DNA of 64,000 nucleotides from Chitinophaga jiangningensis (lineage in GTDB: Bacteria > Bacteroidota > Bacteroidia > Chitinophagales > Chitinophagaceae): NCBI RefSeq assembly GCF_900142605.1, contig NZ_FRBL01000006.1:561655-625654 (forward strand), given 5' to 3'. The translations under genes and the position numbers were made by a program. This document shows, piece by piece, positions 42,502-51,869 of this stretch (within the stretch, counting starts at the first letter, position 1; each line of letters starts with the position of its first letter). The notes beneath the pieces are model-generated. The model saw only the letters and a program-made list of their open reading frames with translations. It searched no databases and was not told the origin of the DNA.

Positions 42502-43755
42502 TTATGCCTTCAAATCCAGCTTCCTCATAGCCGGTGAAATAACGTAAGTGGTGATCACCACGCCCAGCGTTACACATCCGCCAAACACCACCGATGGCAC
42601 CAGCCCTAAAGCCCTTGCCATAAATCCACTCTCAAACGCCCCCAGCTCATTGGAGCTTCCCACAAACATAGAGCTCACGGAAGCTACCCGGCCACGCATG
42701 TCGTCCGGTGTTTTCAATTGCAGGATAGTCTGGCGGATCACCACACTCACCCCGTCAAATACCCCGCTGAACAGCAGCGCCGCCAGCGACAACAGGAAAG
42801 TAGTGGACAAGCCAAACACAATGATGGTAATGCCAAACCCGAAAACGGCAGCCAGCAGCTTAATGCCGGGTTTTTTATTGAGCGGCTTGTGCGCCAGGAT
42901 GAACATGGTAATCAGGGAACCCACGGCAGGCGCAGATCTCAGGATGCCATATTCCAGGGAACCAACATGCAGCACGTCAGTCGCAAATACCGGCAGCATG
43001 GCAATCGCGCCGCCAAAAAGTACTGCAAACATATCCAGGGCCATCGCATTCAATACCACCTTGGTATTCCACACGAACTTCATACCCTTGGTGAGCCCTT
43101 CTATAAAGCCCTCTCCCTGGTTTTTATAGTAAATAGGTTTGGGTTGTATTTTAAGGAGACTGTAAAGCGGCGCCAGTAAAATGAAAACTACCAGCAACAT
43201 GGACCAGTGCACACCAAACAGGTATATCAGAAATCCACCCAAAGCCGGCCCCAGCACACCGCCTATCTGCCAGGCAGAACTGCTCCAGGTAGAAGCATTG
43301 GCATACAGCTGCTTGGGTACCAGTAACGATAATAAAGTAAAGGTAGATGGACTGGTAAAGGCCCTGACCACGCCTCCAAGGAATACCAGGGCGTAAATCA
43401 TCATCAGTACACGGTGAGTGGGAATGCCCTGTACCGCCTTATCCCAGGTAAGTAAAAACAGCCCGGTAGAAATAATCAGGTAGGCAATGATACATTTCAG
43501 CAGCAACCCCCGCTTTTCCCGCTTATCCACAATATGACCGGCAAAGGGAGCCAGCAGCACCGCTGGAATTACCTCTGCTAATCCAATCAGGCCCAGCGCA
43601 AACGGATCTCTCGCCAACTCATTCACTTTCCACTCAATGATTGCAAATTGCATTGCAAGTGCAAATACAATAGCAAAGCGTATCACAAGGTAATAGTTGA
43701 ATTCCGGGTAACGTAGTGAAGCATATGCGTCCGCCCTGTTAGATGTCGTGTCCAA
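42502..43755 (-). CDS. MFS transporter
   Basis: 417 residues, 12 predicted helices. N-terminal part IGLAEVIPAVLLAPFAGHIVDKREKRG carries the DHA-type loop 2-3 motif; resembles the MFS_3/EntS-like exporter group (GVFDGVSVVIRQTILQLKTPDDMRGRV near 330-360). Substrate unknown. No regulator adjacent. Confidence 0.85.
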   Translation of the reverse strand: MDTTSNRADAYASLRYPEFNYYLVIRFAIVFALAMQFAIIEWKVNELARDPFALGLIGLAEVIPAVLLAPFAGHIVDKREKRGLLLKCIIAYLIISTGLFLLTWDKAVQGIPTHRVLMMIYALVFLGGVVRAFTSPSTFTLLSLLVPKQLYANASTWSSSAWQIGGVLGPALGGFLIYLFGVHWSMLLVVFILLAPLYSLLKIQPKPIYYKNQGEGFIEGLTKGMKFVWNTKVVLNAMALDMFAVLFGGAIAMLPVFATDVLHVGSLEYGILRSAPAVGSLITMFILAHKPLNKKPGIKLLAAVFGFGITIIVFGLSTTFLLSLAALLFSGVFDGVSVVIRQTILQLKTPDDMRGRVASVSSMFVGSSNELGAFESGFMARALGLVPSVVFGGCVTLGVVITTYVISPAMRKLDLKA

Positions 43756-43876
43756 TCTGATGAAATTTAAAACGAAGGTAAAATAAAACAGAAAATTGTG
43801 TAATTCCGCTTATCAATTGTTTCACTATTTTTCAGGGAGATGATTACTTTTATCCTGCTAAATTCCTGCACTAAAT

Positions 43877-45097
43877 ATGAAAAATCATCGTTTTATCGGC
43901 CTGGCCTTATTAACTGTACTAAATGCGCTTGTAGTAAAAGCAGGACCCGGCACACCGGATGCCGAACCGCCCGCACGTAAAGTCAAGCTGGAATTGGTGA
44001 CCGACAAATTCATCTCTCCCGTAAACATGGCTGTACCCAATGATGGTAGCGGACGCCTCTTCTTTTGCCAGAAAGAAGGAAAAGTATGGATCGTTCAAAA
44101 CGGTAAGCTCTTCACCACACCCTTCGCCGATGTGGCTGACCAAATGGTGAAAGTTAACGCCGCCTACGATGAACGCGGCCTCCTCGGCATGGCGTTTCAT
44201 CCTAAGTTTAAACAAAACCGTAAGGTATACCTCTACTATAGTGCACCTGTTGCCAACCCGGTAAAAGGATTGAATCATAAAAGCAAACTGGTGGAATACA
44301 CCGTTTCTGCCTCCAATCCCAATGTGGTAGATCCCAAATCTGAAAGGGTATTGCTGGAACTCAACCAGCCGGAATCCAACCACAATGGCGGTCAGCTGGA
44401 ATTCGGCACTGATGGCTACCTCTACGTAGGCCTCGGCGATGGCGGCGGGGGAGGAGATAAACACGGCACCATCGGCAATGGTCAGGACCTCGGCACCATC
44501 CTGGGGAAAATAATCCGCATCGATGTAAACGGTACACCTTATAAAGTGCCGGCCGACAATCCTTTCGTAAAAACACCGGGAGCTAAACCTGAAATATGGG
44601 CCTATGGCCTGCGCAACCCATGGCGCTTCTCTTTCGATAAGGCCAATGGCCGCCTCTTCGCCGGCGACGTAGGGCAAAACCTCTACGAAGAAGTAGATAT
44701 CATCCGTAAAGGTGGTAACTACGGCTGGCGTATTATGGAAGGCTACCACGACTTCAACGTACCCGCCGGTACCGATAAATCAAAACTGATTGCCCCCATT
44801 CATGAATACAACCACGACCTCGGTATCAGTATCACAGGTGGTTATGTATATCGCGGTTCTGCCATACCATCACTGAAAGGCCTATACGTTTTTGGAGACT
44901 ATAATGGCAAGGCTTTTGTCTTAATACAGCATGGTAGTAAATGGGAACGCGCTGATTTACAGTTTACTAACCGTCCGGCAGATAACCTGCAGATTCTCAG
45001 CTGGGGGCAGGATGAACACGGAGAACTGTATATGCTCACCAGCGCCTCCACCAGCAACGGTTTTAAAGGAGCTGTTTATAAATTGGTAAAAGATTAA
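43877..45097 (+). CDS. Exported PQQ-dependent sugar dehydrogenase (aldose/sorbosone dehydrogenase-like)
   Basis: 406 residues, signal peptide (LALLTVLNALVVKA). Six-bladed propeller of the glucose/sorbosone dehydrogenase family: ERGLLGMAFHPKF (catalytic region), NHNGGQLEFGTDGYLYVGLG, KIIRIDVNGTPY, YGLRNPWRFSFD, DVGQNLYEEVDII and GGNYGWRIMEG. Expected to oxidise sugars in the periplasm with pyrroloquinoline quinone. No PQQ synthesis genes in this window. 160 bases of non-coding DNA with a weak hairpin follow. Confidence 0.9.
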   Translation: MKNHRFIGLALLTVLNALVVKAGPGTPDAEPPARKVKLELVTDKFISPVNMAVPNDGSGRLFFCQKEGKVWIVQNGKLFTTPFADVADQMVKVNAAYDERGLLGMAFHPKFKQNRKVYLYYSAPVANPVKGLNHKSKLVEYTVSASNPNVVDPKSERVLLELNQPESNHNGGQLEFGTDGYLYVGLGDGGGGGDKHGTIGNGQDLGTILGKIIRIDVNGTPYKVPADNPFVKTPGAKPEIWAYGLRNPWRFSFDKANGRLFAGDVGQNLYEEVDIIRKGGNYGWRIMEGYHDFNVPAGTDKSKLIAPIHEYNHDLGISITGGYVYRGSAIPSLKGLYVFGDYNGKAFVLIQHGSKWERADLQFTNRPADNLQILSWGQDEHGELYMLTSASTSNGFKGAVYKLVKD

Positions 45098-45269
45098 TTA
45101 TTCCGGCCCGATAACCAAACATAACTACTGCCTTAATCGTTATCAACTTAAGGAGGACGGGCATTTCAGCCCGGCCAAATTTTTGTTAAAAAGGTAGAGA
45201 ATTCAGCTGGTAGCGGATGAATTTACTTTATATTTGATTTGACAATATTTTTGTTCAATAGTGTTACAT

Positions 45270-47387
45270 ATGAGACTGAAAGTGATAATCCCGGTAGTGT
45301 TGATCAGCCTTTCCGCTGGCGTACTCGCCTTTACCAAGCTTGGTCTTTCAGACGATCCTCCTGGTCGGTATGAAGTGATCATGAACCTGGTAGGGCAAAT
45401 GCTGAAAGAAGGCCACTACCAACCCAAACCAATAGACGATGCTTTCTCCAAAGAAGCTTTCAATAAATACCTCCGTAGCCTGGACGTAGAGAAGAAATTC
45501 TTCCTGAAAAGCGATATCGACAGGCTGGCCCCCCTCTCCACTCACATCGATGATGAGCTGAAAGGCGCACAACTGGATTGCTTCCGCAATATCAACACCA
45601 TCATCAAGCAAAGAGTGGCAGAAGCCTCCGCCATCTATCCGGCCATCCTCTCACAGCCTTTTGATTTTACAAAAGAAGAAAGTGTAGTGCTGGATGTGGA
45701 TAAAGTGGAATTTCCGGCCGACTCCGTAGCCAGATATGAAGCATGGAGAAAAATGCTGAAATACCGCACCCTGGAGAAGTTGACTGACCTCCAGGAAACT
45801 CGCGACAAATCCAGGGAAGACAGCGTTAAGAATAAAACCGATCAGCAGCTGGAAGCCGAAGCACGTGATAAAGTGAAAAAGGTGTACGATCGCTACTTCG
45901 AAAGAATCAAAAACCGCCAGGATGACAACGATCGTTTCAGCCTGTACGTAAACGCAATCACCACCACCATGGATCCGCATACCGACTACTTCCCACCTGA
46001 TGAAAAACGTCAGTTTGAAGAGCAGATGGCAGGTAAATTCTTTGGTATCGGTGCAGGACTCAAAGAAGAAGATGGTAAAATAAAAGTCCTTAGCATCATC
46101 ACCGGTAGCCCAAGCTGGAAAGAAGGCCACCTCAAAGTCAATGATGTAATCCAGAAAGTAGCACAGGGCGATAAGGAAGCCGTAGACATCACCGGTTATC
46201 CTGTTGAAGATGCGGTGAAGCTGATCCGCGGTAATAAAGGAACTACCGTTAAGCTGACTGTAAAAAGTGTAGACGGTACCGTGAAAGTGATTTCTATCGT
46301 ACGTGACGAAATTATTCAGGAAGAAACATTTGCTAAATCAGCCGTTATCAACGGTACTCATAAAATTGGTTACATCTACCTGCCGGAGTTTTACTCCGAC
46401 TTCAACGACCGTAATGGTGCCCGTTGCGCCGCCGACGTAGCGAAAGAAGTAGCCAAGCTGAAAGCAGAAAAAGTAGAAGGTATCATCCTCGACCTCCGCT
46501 TCAACGGTGGTGGTTCGCTCCCGGAAGTAGTGGAAATGGCTGGCCTCTTTATTCCGGAAGGCCCGGTAGTACAGGTTCGTTCCAGAGGTGGTGATGCCAT
46601 CGTGCTGCGCGACCGCGATAAAAGCGTTCAGTACGACGGACCACTCGCCATCATGGTGAATGAATACAGTGCCTCAGCTTCCGAAATCCTGGCCGCTGCT
46701 ATGCAGGACTACAAACGTGCAGTAATCATCGGTAGCCAGCAAACATTTGGTAAAGGTACCGTGCAGCGCCTCTTCTCACTGGATGACTTCTATCCGGTGA
46801 AAGATGGTCAGAGCCTCGGCGCCCTGAAACTCACCCAGCAGAAATTCTACCGTGCTAACGGTGGTTCTACCCAGCTGAAAGGCGTTTCCTCCGATATCGT
46901 GCTGCCTGATCCTTACTACGAAGTTTCTGAACGTAAAGACAGCGATGCACTGGCCTGGGATGAGATTCCTAAATCCAACTACGAAATCTGGTCTAACCCG
47001 GTTAATACTGACAACCTGAAAAAGAACAGCGAAAAGAGAATGGCTAACAGCGCGGCATTCAAACTGCTGAATGAAAACCTCGCTACCCTGAAAAAACTGG
47101 AAAAACAGGAAAGCTACTCGCTCAACCTGGCTACCTATAAGGCCGAGCAGAAAGTGAATACTGCCGCCCTGAAGAGATACGATGCGGTAAACGATAAGGT
47201 GAAAGAACTGAACATTACCTCCATGAAAGTGGACCTGGATAAAATCGGTTCCGATACTACCAAAATCGCTCGTAACAAAGACTGGCTGAAAGCCAGAACT
47301 AAAGATATCTACCTGGATGAAGCGGTAAATGTCATGAACGACCTGATTGCGCAGACGTTACCTAAAATGCAGCGTAAGCAACAGTAA
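45270..47387 (+). CDS. Tail-specific carboxy-terminal processing protease (Prc, S41A)
   Basis: 705 residues. Signal peptide (LKVIIPVVLISLSAGVLAF); N-terminal helical domain; PDZ domain at about 250-340 (GIGAGLKEEDGKIKVLSIITGSPSWKEGHL); protease core with Ser in NEYSASASEILAAA (about 470) and Lys in QQTFGKGTVQRL (about 495); C-terminal DUF3340-like region. Degrades or trims periplasmic proteins from their C-terminus. An in-frame GTG at 45261 could start three codons earlier, but ATG 45270 begins the signal peptide. Terminator with loop TTC follows. Confidence 0.93.
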   Translation: MRLKVIIPVVLISLSAGVLAFTKLGLSDDPPGRYEVIMNLVGQMLKEGHYQPKPIDDAFSKEAFNKYLRSLDVEKKFFLKSDIDRLAPLSTHIDDELKGAQLDCFRNINTIIKQRVAEASAIYPAILSQPFDFTKEESVVLDVDKVEFPADSVARYEAWRKMLKYRTLEKLTDLQETRDKSREDSVKNKTDQQLEAEARDKVKKVYDRYFERIKNRQDDNDRFSLYVNAITTTMDPHTDYFPPDEKRQFEEQMAGKFFGIGAGLKEEDGKIKVLSIITGSPSWKEGHLKVNDVIQKVAQGDKEAVDITGYPVEDAVKLIRGNKGTTVKLTVKSVDGTVKVISIVRDEIIQEETFAKSAVINGTHKIGYIYLPEFYSDFNDRNGARCAADVAKEVAKLKAEKVEGIILDLRFNGGGSLPEVVEMAGLFIPEGPVVQVRSRGGDAIVLRDRDKSVQYDGPLAIMVNEYSASASEILAAAMQDYKRAVIIGSQQTFGKGTVQRLFSLDDFYPVKDGQSLGALKLTQQKFYRANGGSTQLKGVSSDIVLPDPYYEVSERKDSDALAWDEIPKSNYEIWSNPVNTDNLKKNSEKRMANSAAFKLLNENLATLKKLEKQESYSLNLATYKAEQKVNTAALKRYDAVNDKVKELNITSMKVDLDKIGSDTTKIARNKDWLKARTKDIYLDEAVNVMNDLIAQTLPKMQRKQQ

Positions 47388-47415
47388 AAGCTTTTAACTG
47401 ATTATATTTTTTGTT

Positions 47416-47446
47416 GAGAGGATGCCTTCGGCATCCTCTCTTTTTT
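47416..47446 (+). terminator. Terminator of the Prc-type protease gene
   Basis: GAGAGGATGCC-TTC-GGCATCCTCTC perfect 11-bp stem followed by six T. Confidence 0.9.
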
Positions 47447-47447
47447 G

Positions 47448-47650
47448 CATGGCACCTTCGGTGTCATGTGGGTAGGGCTGCGCTGCGCGCAGCCTGTGGC
47501 TTATGGGGATCAGTTGTGAGGCCGCCGGGCTGAAGGTAGAAGTGTTCCCACAGCACGACCACCAAGTAAACAACAGCGGGTCCAGGGCCGCAGGCCCTCC
47601 GCCCAACCGGGACCGAAGGTCCCGGTTAAAAACTCCGCTAATATCTCCGC
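47448..47650. repeat. Cluster of hairpins including composite element copy 3
   Basis: CATGGCACC-TTC-GGTGTCATG (47448-47468), GGCTGCG...CGCAGCC (about 47476-47494), hairpin A AGGGCC-GCA-GGCCCT (47584-47598), hairpin B AACCGGGACC-GAA-GGTCCCGGTT (47605-47627), then CTCCGCTAATATCTCCGC (47633-47650). Non-coding gap between two convergent protease genes; short open frames here are not credible. Confidence 0.7.
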
Positions 47651-47672
47651 AAAAACATCTCCGCAAAAAACA

Positions 47673-47701
47673 AAACCCCGGAACAACAAGTCCCGGGGTT
47701 T
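47673..47701 (-). terminator. Terminator of the second S41 protease gene
   Basis: AAACCCCGG (47673-47681) with CCGGGGTTT (47693-47701); on the minus strand the hairpin is followed by TTTTG. Located just after the minus-strand stop. Confidence 0.75.
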
Positions 47702-47721
47702 AAAAAATATAGTGTACCTGG

Positions 47722-49326
47722 TTATTTCTCCTTCTCCAACGTTTCCAGCGCTTTCTTCACCACCGGATCCGTAGTATTAATAGTTTCATAGAACCCTTCC
47801 GTTCTGTACAGCTGTCGCGCCATCAAGGCTTTAATCCTCGACTTGATCTCCGCTTCATCCTTGGCACTGATCCTATCCAGCCCAGGAATGCTATCCGTTT
47901 TAGCAAACGTTTTGAAGTCATTATAAATAGCCGGTGTAGTCTGGAATTTATTCGTGAAGTCCTGTGCGTCCTTGTATTGCTTAAACTCTTCCTTGTGGCT
48001 GGTGAAATACTGGTAAGCAAAGTTGCTGAAGGTATTCCGGGTATAGATCGCCATCAGGGTGGTAGAGAAGCGGGAGGTGTCAAATGGCACAAAGATGTCC
48101 GGCGTAATACCACCGCCACCGTATACACGACGGCCACTGGCAGTTTTGTAAGGCACGGTGTCGGTTATACGAATACTGTCTTTATTCACCAGTTCGCCGT
48201 GGGTAAAGCGTTCGCTGATGTCATCGTCGTAAGCGGCGTGGCCGTTACCGTATGGTTTCTGGATACTGCGGTTAGATGGAATGTAATACCGAGCTACGGT
48301 GAGGCGTAAGGCACCGCCGTTATCGAGGTCATATTGTTCCTGTACCAGGCCTTTACCAAACGTACGGCGACCGATAATGGTACCGCGGTCCCAGTCCTGG
48401 ATGGCACCTGCAACGATCTCACTGGCAGAAGCGGAGCCTTCATCCGTAAGGATGGCGAGAGCACCTTTTTCAAACATGCCCGGGCGTTTGGTCTTGAATT
48501 CCGCTTTCGGGAAATCTTTTCCTTTCGTATACACCAGCAGTTTAGGTTCATCCAGCAGCTCATCCAGGATGCGGGTGGCTGCGTCCATGAATCCGCCTGG
48601 GTTCTGGCGTACGTCGATGATGAGTTTTTGCATGCCGGCACGCTGTAATTTCCGCATGGCAGCCATAAACTCATCGTAGGTGGTAGCAGAAAATTTGCTG
48701 ATTTTGATATAACCTATTGCCGGAGCTATCATGTAGCTGGCATCTACACTATATATTGGAATGATACCGCGTTTAATTTTGGCAGTGATTTGTTTGCCGT
48801 TACGCAGCAGGGTGGTGGTAACTTCCGAATCTTTCGGCCCGCGGAGCAGTTTGCGGATTTTTTCTGTAGTGATACCGTTGCCGGCAACGGTGCTATCGCC
48901 CACCTTCAGGATTTTATCTCCCGTTTGTAAACCAGCTGTTTCGGAAGGCCCGCCACTAATTACGGCTACCACATTAACCGTATCTGCCGTGATGTTAAAC
49001 TCCACCCCAATACCTTCAAAGTTGCCTTCCAGGTCTTCGTTTACCTGCTGCAGCTGCGATGGCGGAATGTAAACGGAGTGTGGATCCAGGTGCAGCAGCA
49101 TGCCTTCAATAGCTTCCTGCTGAAGATCATCGGTATTAATGGTGTCTACATATTTCATTTTAATGAGATCCAGTACTTCCTGGAGAGGACCTCTGTTGGC
49201 TTTGGCAAAGAAAATCGTATTACTACCCGTGTTGGAACCTGGCATTTTGTGGCCCAGAAACATTCCCAGCGCCAGCACCACTGCCATCATAATGGGTAAA
49301 AAAACATTCAGCTTCCTGTTAGACAT
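47722..49326 (-). CDS. CtpA-type C-terminal processing protease (S41)
   Basis: 534 residues. N-terminal membrane anchor (VFLPIMMAVVLALGMFLG); PDZ domain about 100-180 (GIGVEFNITADTVNVVAVISGG, GLQTGDKILKVGD); protease core with Ser in DEGSASASEIVAGAI and Lys in GRRTFGKGLVQEQY. Shorter than, and of a different subfamily from, the neighbouring Prc-type enzyme, which it faces tail to tail. Probably processes envelope proteins. Confidence 0.93.
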   Translation of the reverse strand: MSNRKLNVFLPIMMAVVLALGMFLGHKMPGSNTGSNTIFFAKANRGPLQEVLDLIKMKYVDTINTDDLQQEAIEGMLLHLDPHSVYIPPSQLQQVNEDLEGNFEGIGVEFNITADTVNVVAVISGGPSETAGLQTGDKILKVGDSTVAGNGITTEKIRKLLRGPKDSEVTTTLLRNGKQITAKIKRGIIPIYSVDASYMIAPAIGYIKISKFSATTYDEFMAAMRKLQRAGMQKLIIDVRQNPGGFMDAATRILDELLDEPKLLVYTKGKDFPKAEFKTKRPGMFEKGALAILTDEGSASASEIVAGAIQDWDRGTIIGRRTFGKGLVQEQYDLDNGGALRLTVARYYIPSNRSIQKPYGNGHAAYDDDISERFTHGELVNKDSIRITDTVPYKTASGRRVYGGGGITPDIFVPFDTSRFSTTLMAIYTRNTFSNFAYQYFTSHKEEFKQYKDAQDFTNKFQTTPAIYNDFKTFAKTDSIPGLDRISAKDEAEIKSRIKALMARQLYRTEGFYETINTTDPVVKKALETLEKEK

Positions 49327-49484
49327 ATTTTGATAATTATCCCGCTAAATTTATGACCAATCTTACAACCTAAACTTCCAGCGCCCTATTTGTTTTTATG
49401 GAACGCTTTTGTTTAAATTGTGACAAAAATAGCATAATTCGGGTGCAAACTTTTACGATTCTTTAAATTGATAAATAAACGGAC

Positions 49485-50333
49485 ATGCCTGGAAAAATAA
49501 AGCTGATAGCTGACAGCGGATCTACAAAGGCTGAATGGGGTCTCCTGGGTGCAGCTGCCCCGGGACCTTATAAAACACAGGGCATTAGTCCTTACTTTCA
49601 AACAGTTGAACAAATTGTACAGATCTTCCGACAGGAACTCATCCCGCAATTACCTGCCGGTATACATATAGATGAAATTTATTTCTATGGTACAGGGTTA
49701 TCACAGCCTAAAAATATCGCGGGGGTAACAGAAGCCCTCCGTATCGTTTGGCCCGATAGTCATATAGAGGTAGATCATGACCTGATGGGCGCTGCCAGGG
49801 CCTTATGTGGCCGTGGATCAGGCATTGCCAGTATCCTCGGTACCGGCTCCAACAGCTGTTATTATGATGGAAATGGGATTGTAAAGAACAATCCGGGCCT
49901 CGGATATGTACTTGGAGATGAAGGGAGTGGTGCTTATCTTGGCAGAAAGGTGCTGCAGTACTACCTGTATAACACCTTTGATGAAGAGCTGCGCATGCGT
50001 TTCGACGAGAAATACAATACCAATAAGGATGAAATCCTGGAGAATGTATACCGTAAGCCCCTGGCTAACCGATACCTGGCAGGGTTTGCGTCCTTCCTGT
50101 CGGAAAACCGCCAGCATTACATGGTAGAAAATATCCTGGAGGATGGGCTCAACGACTTCTTCTTTAATCATATATATAAGTACCGCGAGAGCTGGACCAC
50201 CTCCCTGCACTTTGTTGGTGGGGTAGCCTGGAACTTCCGGGACATACTCAAGGAATTATGCGAACTGTATGAGCTGCCCATGGGCAGGGTCATGCGCACC
50301 CCTATGGAAGGGTTGATTGAATTTCATCATTAA
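49485..50333 (+). CDS. BadF/BcrA-type amino-sugar kinase (GlcNAc/MurNAc kinase)
   Basis: 282 residues. ASKHA-fold kinase: phosphate loop KLIADSGSTKAEWGLL at the N-terminus, VDHDLMGAARALCG, ASILGTGSNSCYYDG and YVLGDEGSGAYLGRK. This family phosphorylates GlcNAc and in some bacteria MurNAc. The murQ gene 20 bases downstream indicates cell-wall amino-sugar recycling, with the kinase supplying MurNAc 6-phosphate (inference, similar to murK-murQ clusters described in Tannerella). Confidence 0.88.
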   Translation: MPGKIKLIADSGSTKAEWGLLGAAAPGPYKTQGISPYFQTVEQIVQIFRQELIPQLPAGIHIDEIYFYGTGLSQPKNIAGVTEALRIVWPDSHIEVDHDLMGAARALCGRGSGIASILGTGSNSCYYDGNGIVKNNPGLGYVLGDEGSGAYLGRKVLQYYLYNTFDEELRMRFDEKYNTNKDEILENVYRKPLANRYLAGFASFLSENRQHYMVENILEDGLNDFFFNHIYKYRESWTTSLHFVGGVAWNFRDILKELCELYELPMGRVMRTPMEGLIEFHH

Positions 50334-50353
50334 TTATATCTCAAACAACATAT

Positions 50354-51172
50354 ATGGCATTCGAAAAAGTTACTGAACAGGAATCTCACTACCATCACCT
50401 GGAAAAAATGAGCATACAGGAGTTGCTGATTAATATTAATAAAGAGGATCAGACAGTTCCCCTGGCAGTGGCAAAGGCCATTCCGCAAATCGAGAAGCTG
50501 GTAGCCGTGATTGCAGACAGAATGCTGGCCGGTGGCCGCCTGTTTTATATGGGTGCCGGCACCAGCGGCCGCCTCGGCATCGTCGACGCTTCTGAATGTC
50601 CGCCCACCTTCGGAGTACCACATGGGCTGGTAATCGGCATTATCGCCGGGGGCGATGCCGCCATCCGTAAGGCAGTGGAGTTTGCCGAAGATAATAAGGA
50701 ACAGGGCTGGAAAGACCTCCAGGAATTTGGGGTAACAGATAAAGATGTAGTCATTGGCATCGCCGCCAGCGGTACCACGCCATACGTAATCGGGGCCCTG
50801 GAACAATGCCGCAAACATGGTATTACTACGGGCAGCATCAGCTGCAATCCGGAAACACCGATCTCCGCTGCGGCCGACTTCCCCGTGGAAGTAGTGGTAG
50901 GGCCCGAGTTTGTGACCGGCAGCACCCGCATGAAAAGCGGTACCGCACAAAAACTGGTACTCAATATGATCTCCACTTCCGTGATGATACAGCTCGGAAG
51001 GGTAGAAGATAATAAAATGGTGAATATGCAGCTCAGCAATGAAAAGCTGGTGGACCGTGGCGTGAAAATGCTCATGCAGCAGCTGTCACTCACCGATTAT
51101 GATGAGGCTCAACGGTTACTGCTGAAGGCCGGCAGCGTCAAAAAAGCCGTGGAAGCCTACGAAAAGGCCTGA
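50354..51172 (+). CDS. murQ: N-acetylmuramic acid 6-phosphate etherase
   Basis: 272 residues. Cleaves the lactyl ether of MurNAc 6-phosphate to GlcNAc 6-phosphate and D-lactate. SIS domain with GAGTSGRLGIVDASECPP (about 61-78), GDAAIRKAVEFAED (catalytic Glu region), VVIGIAASGTTPYV and VGPEFVTGSTRMKSGTAQK. Second gene of the kinase-murQ pair; the next gene on the strand follows after 30 bases. Confidence 0.95.
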   Translation: MAFEKVTEQESHYHHLEKMSIQELLININKEDQTVPLAVAKAIPQIEKLVAVIADRMLAGGRLFYMGAGTSGRLGIVDASECPPTFGVPHGLVIGIIAGGDAAIRKAVEFAEDNKEQGWKDLQEFGVTDKDVVIGIAASGTTPYVIGALEQCRKHGITTGSISCNPETPISAAADFPVEVVVGPEFVTGSTRMKSGTAQKLVLNMISTSVMIQLGRVEDNKMVNMQLSNEKLVDRGVKMLMQQLSLTDYDEAQRLLLKAGSVKKAVEAYEKA

Positions 51173-51202
51173 TTATTCTGAGATTTGTTTCAATAACCTG
51201 CT

Positions 51203-51766
51203 ATGCACGACATCGAACCTTACTATAACTGGCGCCACCTGTATGCGGCGGAAGAGGATGAACTCTCTCCCTTCTATGGCCGGGAATACAGCGAGTTCGA
51301 GTATTCTAATACCGTATATAACTATTACGTACATCCGCAATGGGACGAGTTTGGGTCCCGGAACCTCTATATGAAGGTATTGTATGCCGACTATCAGTTC
51401 GGCTTTGCCATCATAGAGTTGCTGGGAGAGTGGAATGATACCCTGGATAATGATATTATGACCCTTAAGCGGGAGGTAATCGATCTCATGATTGCCGAAG
51501 GAATCCGGAAATTTATACTGATCGCCGAAAATGTAATGAACTTTCATTCCTCCGATGACTGCTATTACGAAGAGTGGTGGGACGACATAAAAGACGACGG
51601 AGGTTGGATTGTAGCCCTCAATATGCCGGTGCAGACCAGGCAGGAATTCGAGAAAGCACGCCTTTACAATTATGTGCATTTATTGGAGGATGAAAAGTGG
51701 CGAACATACCAACCAGTTCACTTGTTTAATATGATCGATAACGTCATGCTGAAACGGCTGGAATAA
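51203..51766 (+). CDS. Hypothetical acidic aromatic-rich protein
   Basis: 187 residues, cytoplasmic, very rich in Tyr, Trp, Glu and Asp (EPYYNWRHLYAAEEDELSPF, YYEEWWDDIKDDGGWIVAL). I recall similar proteins as conserved hypotheticals in Bacteroidota but know no function. Follows murQ by 30 bases on the same strand, so possibly co-transcribed. Start MHDIEPYYNW fits spacing. Confidence 0.7.
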   Translation: MHDIEPYYNWRHLYAAEEDELSPFYGREYSEFEYSNTVYNYYVHPQWDEFGSRNLYMKVLYADYQFGFAIIELLGEWNDTLDNDIMTLKREVIDLMIAEGIRKFILIAENVMNFHSSDDCYYEEWWDDIKDDGGWIVALNMPVQTRQEFEKARLYNYVHLLEDEKWRTYQPVHLFNMIDNVMLKRLE

Positions 51767-51785
51767 CGTTTACTGATAAATATCA

Positions 51786-51816
51786 TTTGGTTTTAATTTT
51801 TCCTGCGTTAAATTTG
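51786..51816 (+). promoter_or_regulatory. Promoter of the succinate dehydrogenase operon
   Basis: TTTG (51786-51789), 19-base spacer, TAAATTTG (51809-51816): a textbook Bacteroidota promoter. The leader would be about 45 bases. Confidence 0.75.
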
Positions 51817-51869
51817 CCCGACATTTCAACAACTTATTTTAATACTAGGAAGCTTAGATTTTTTTACTT

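Noticed and set aside
47394..47720. Short open frames across the hairpin cluster between the two S41 proteases
   Set aside because: They run through palindromes and terminators, and have no start context or family resemblance.
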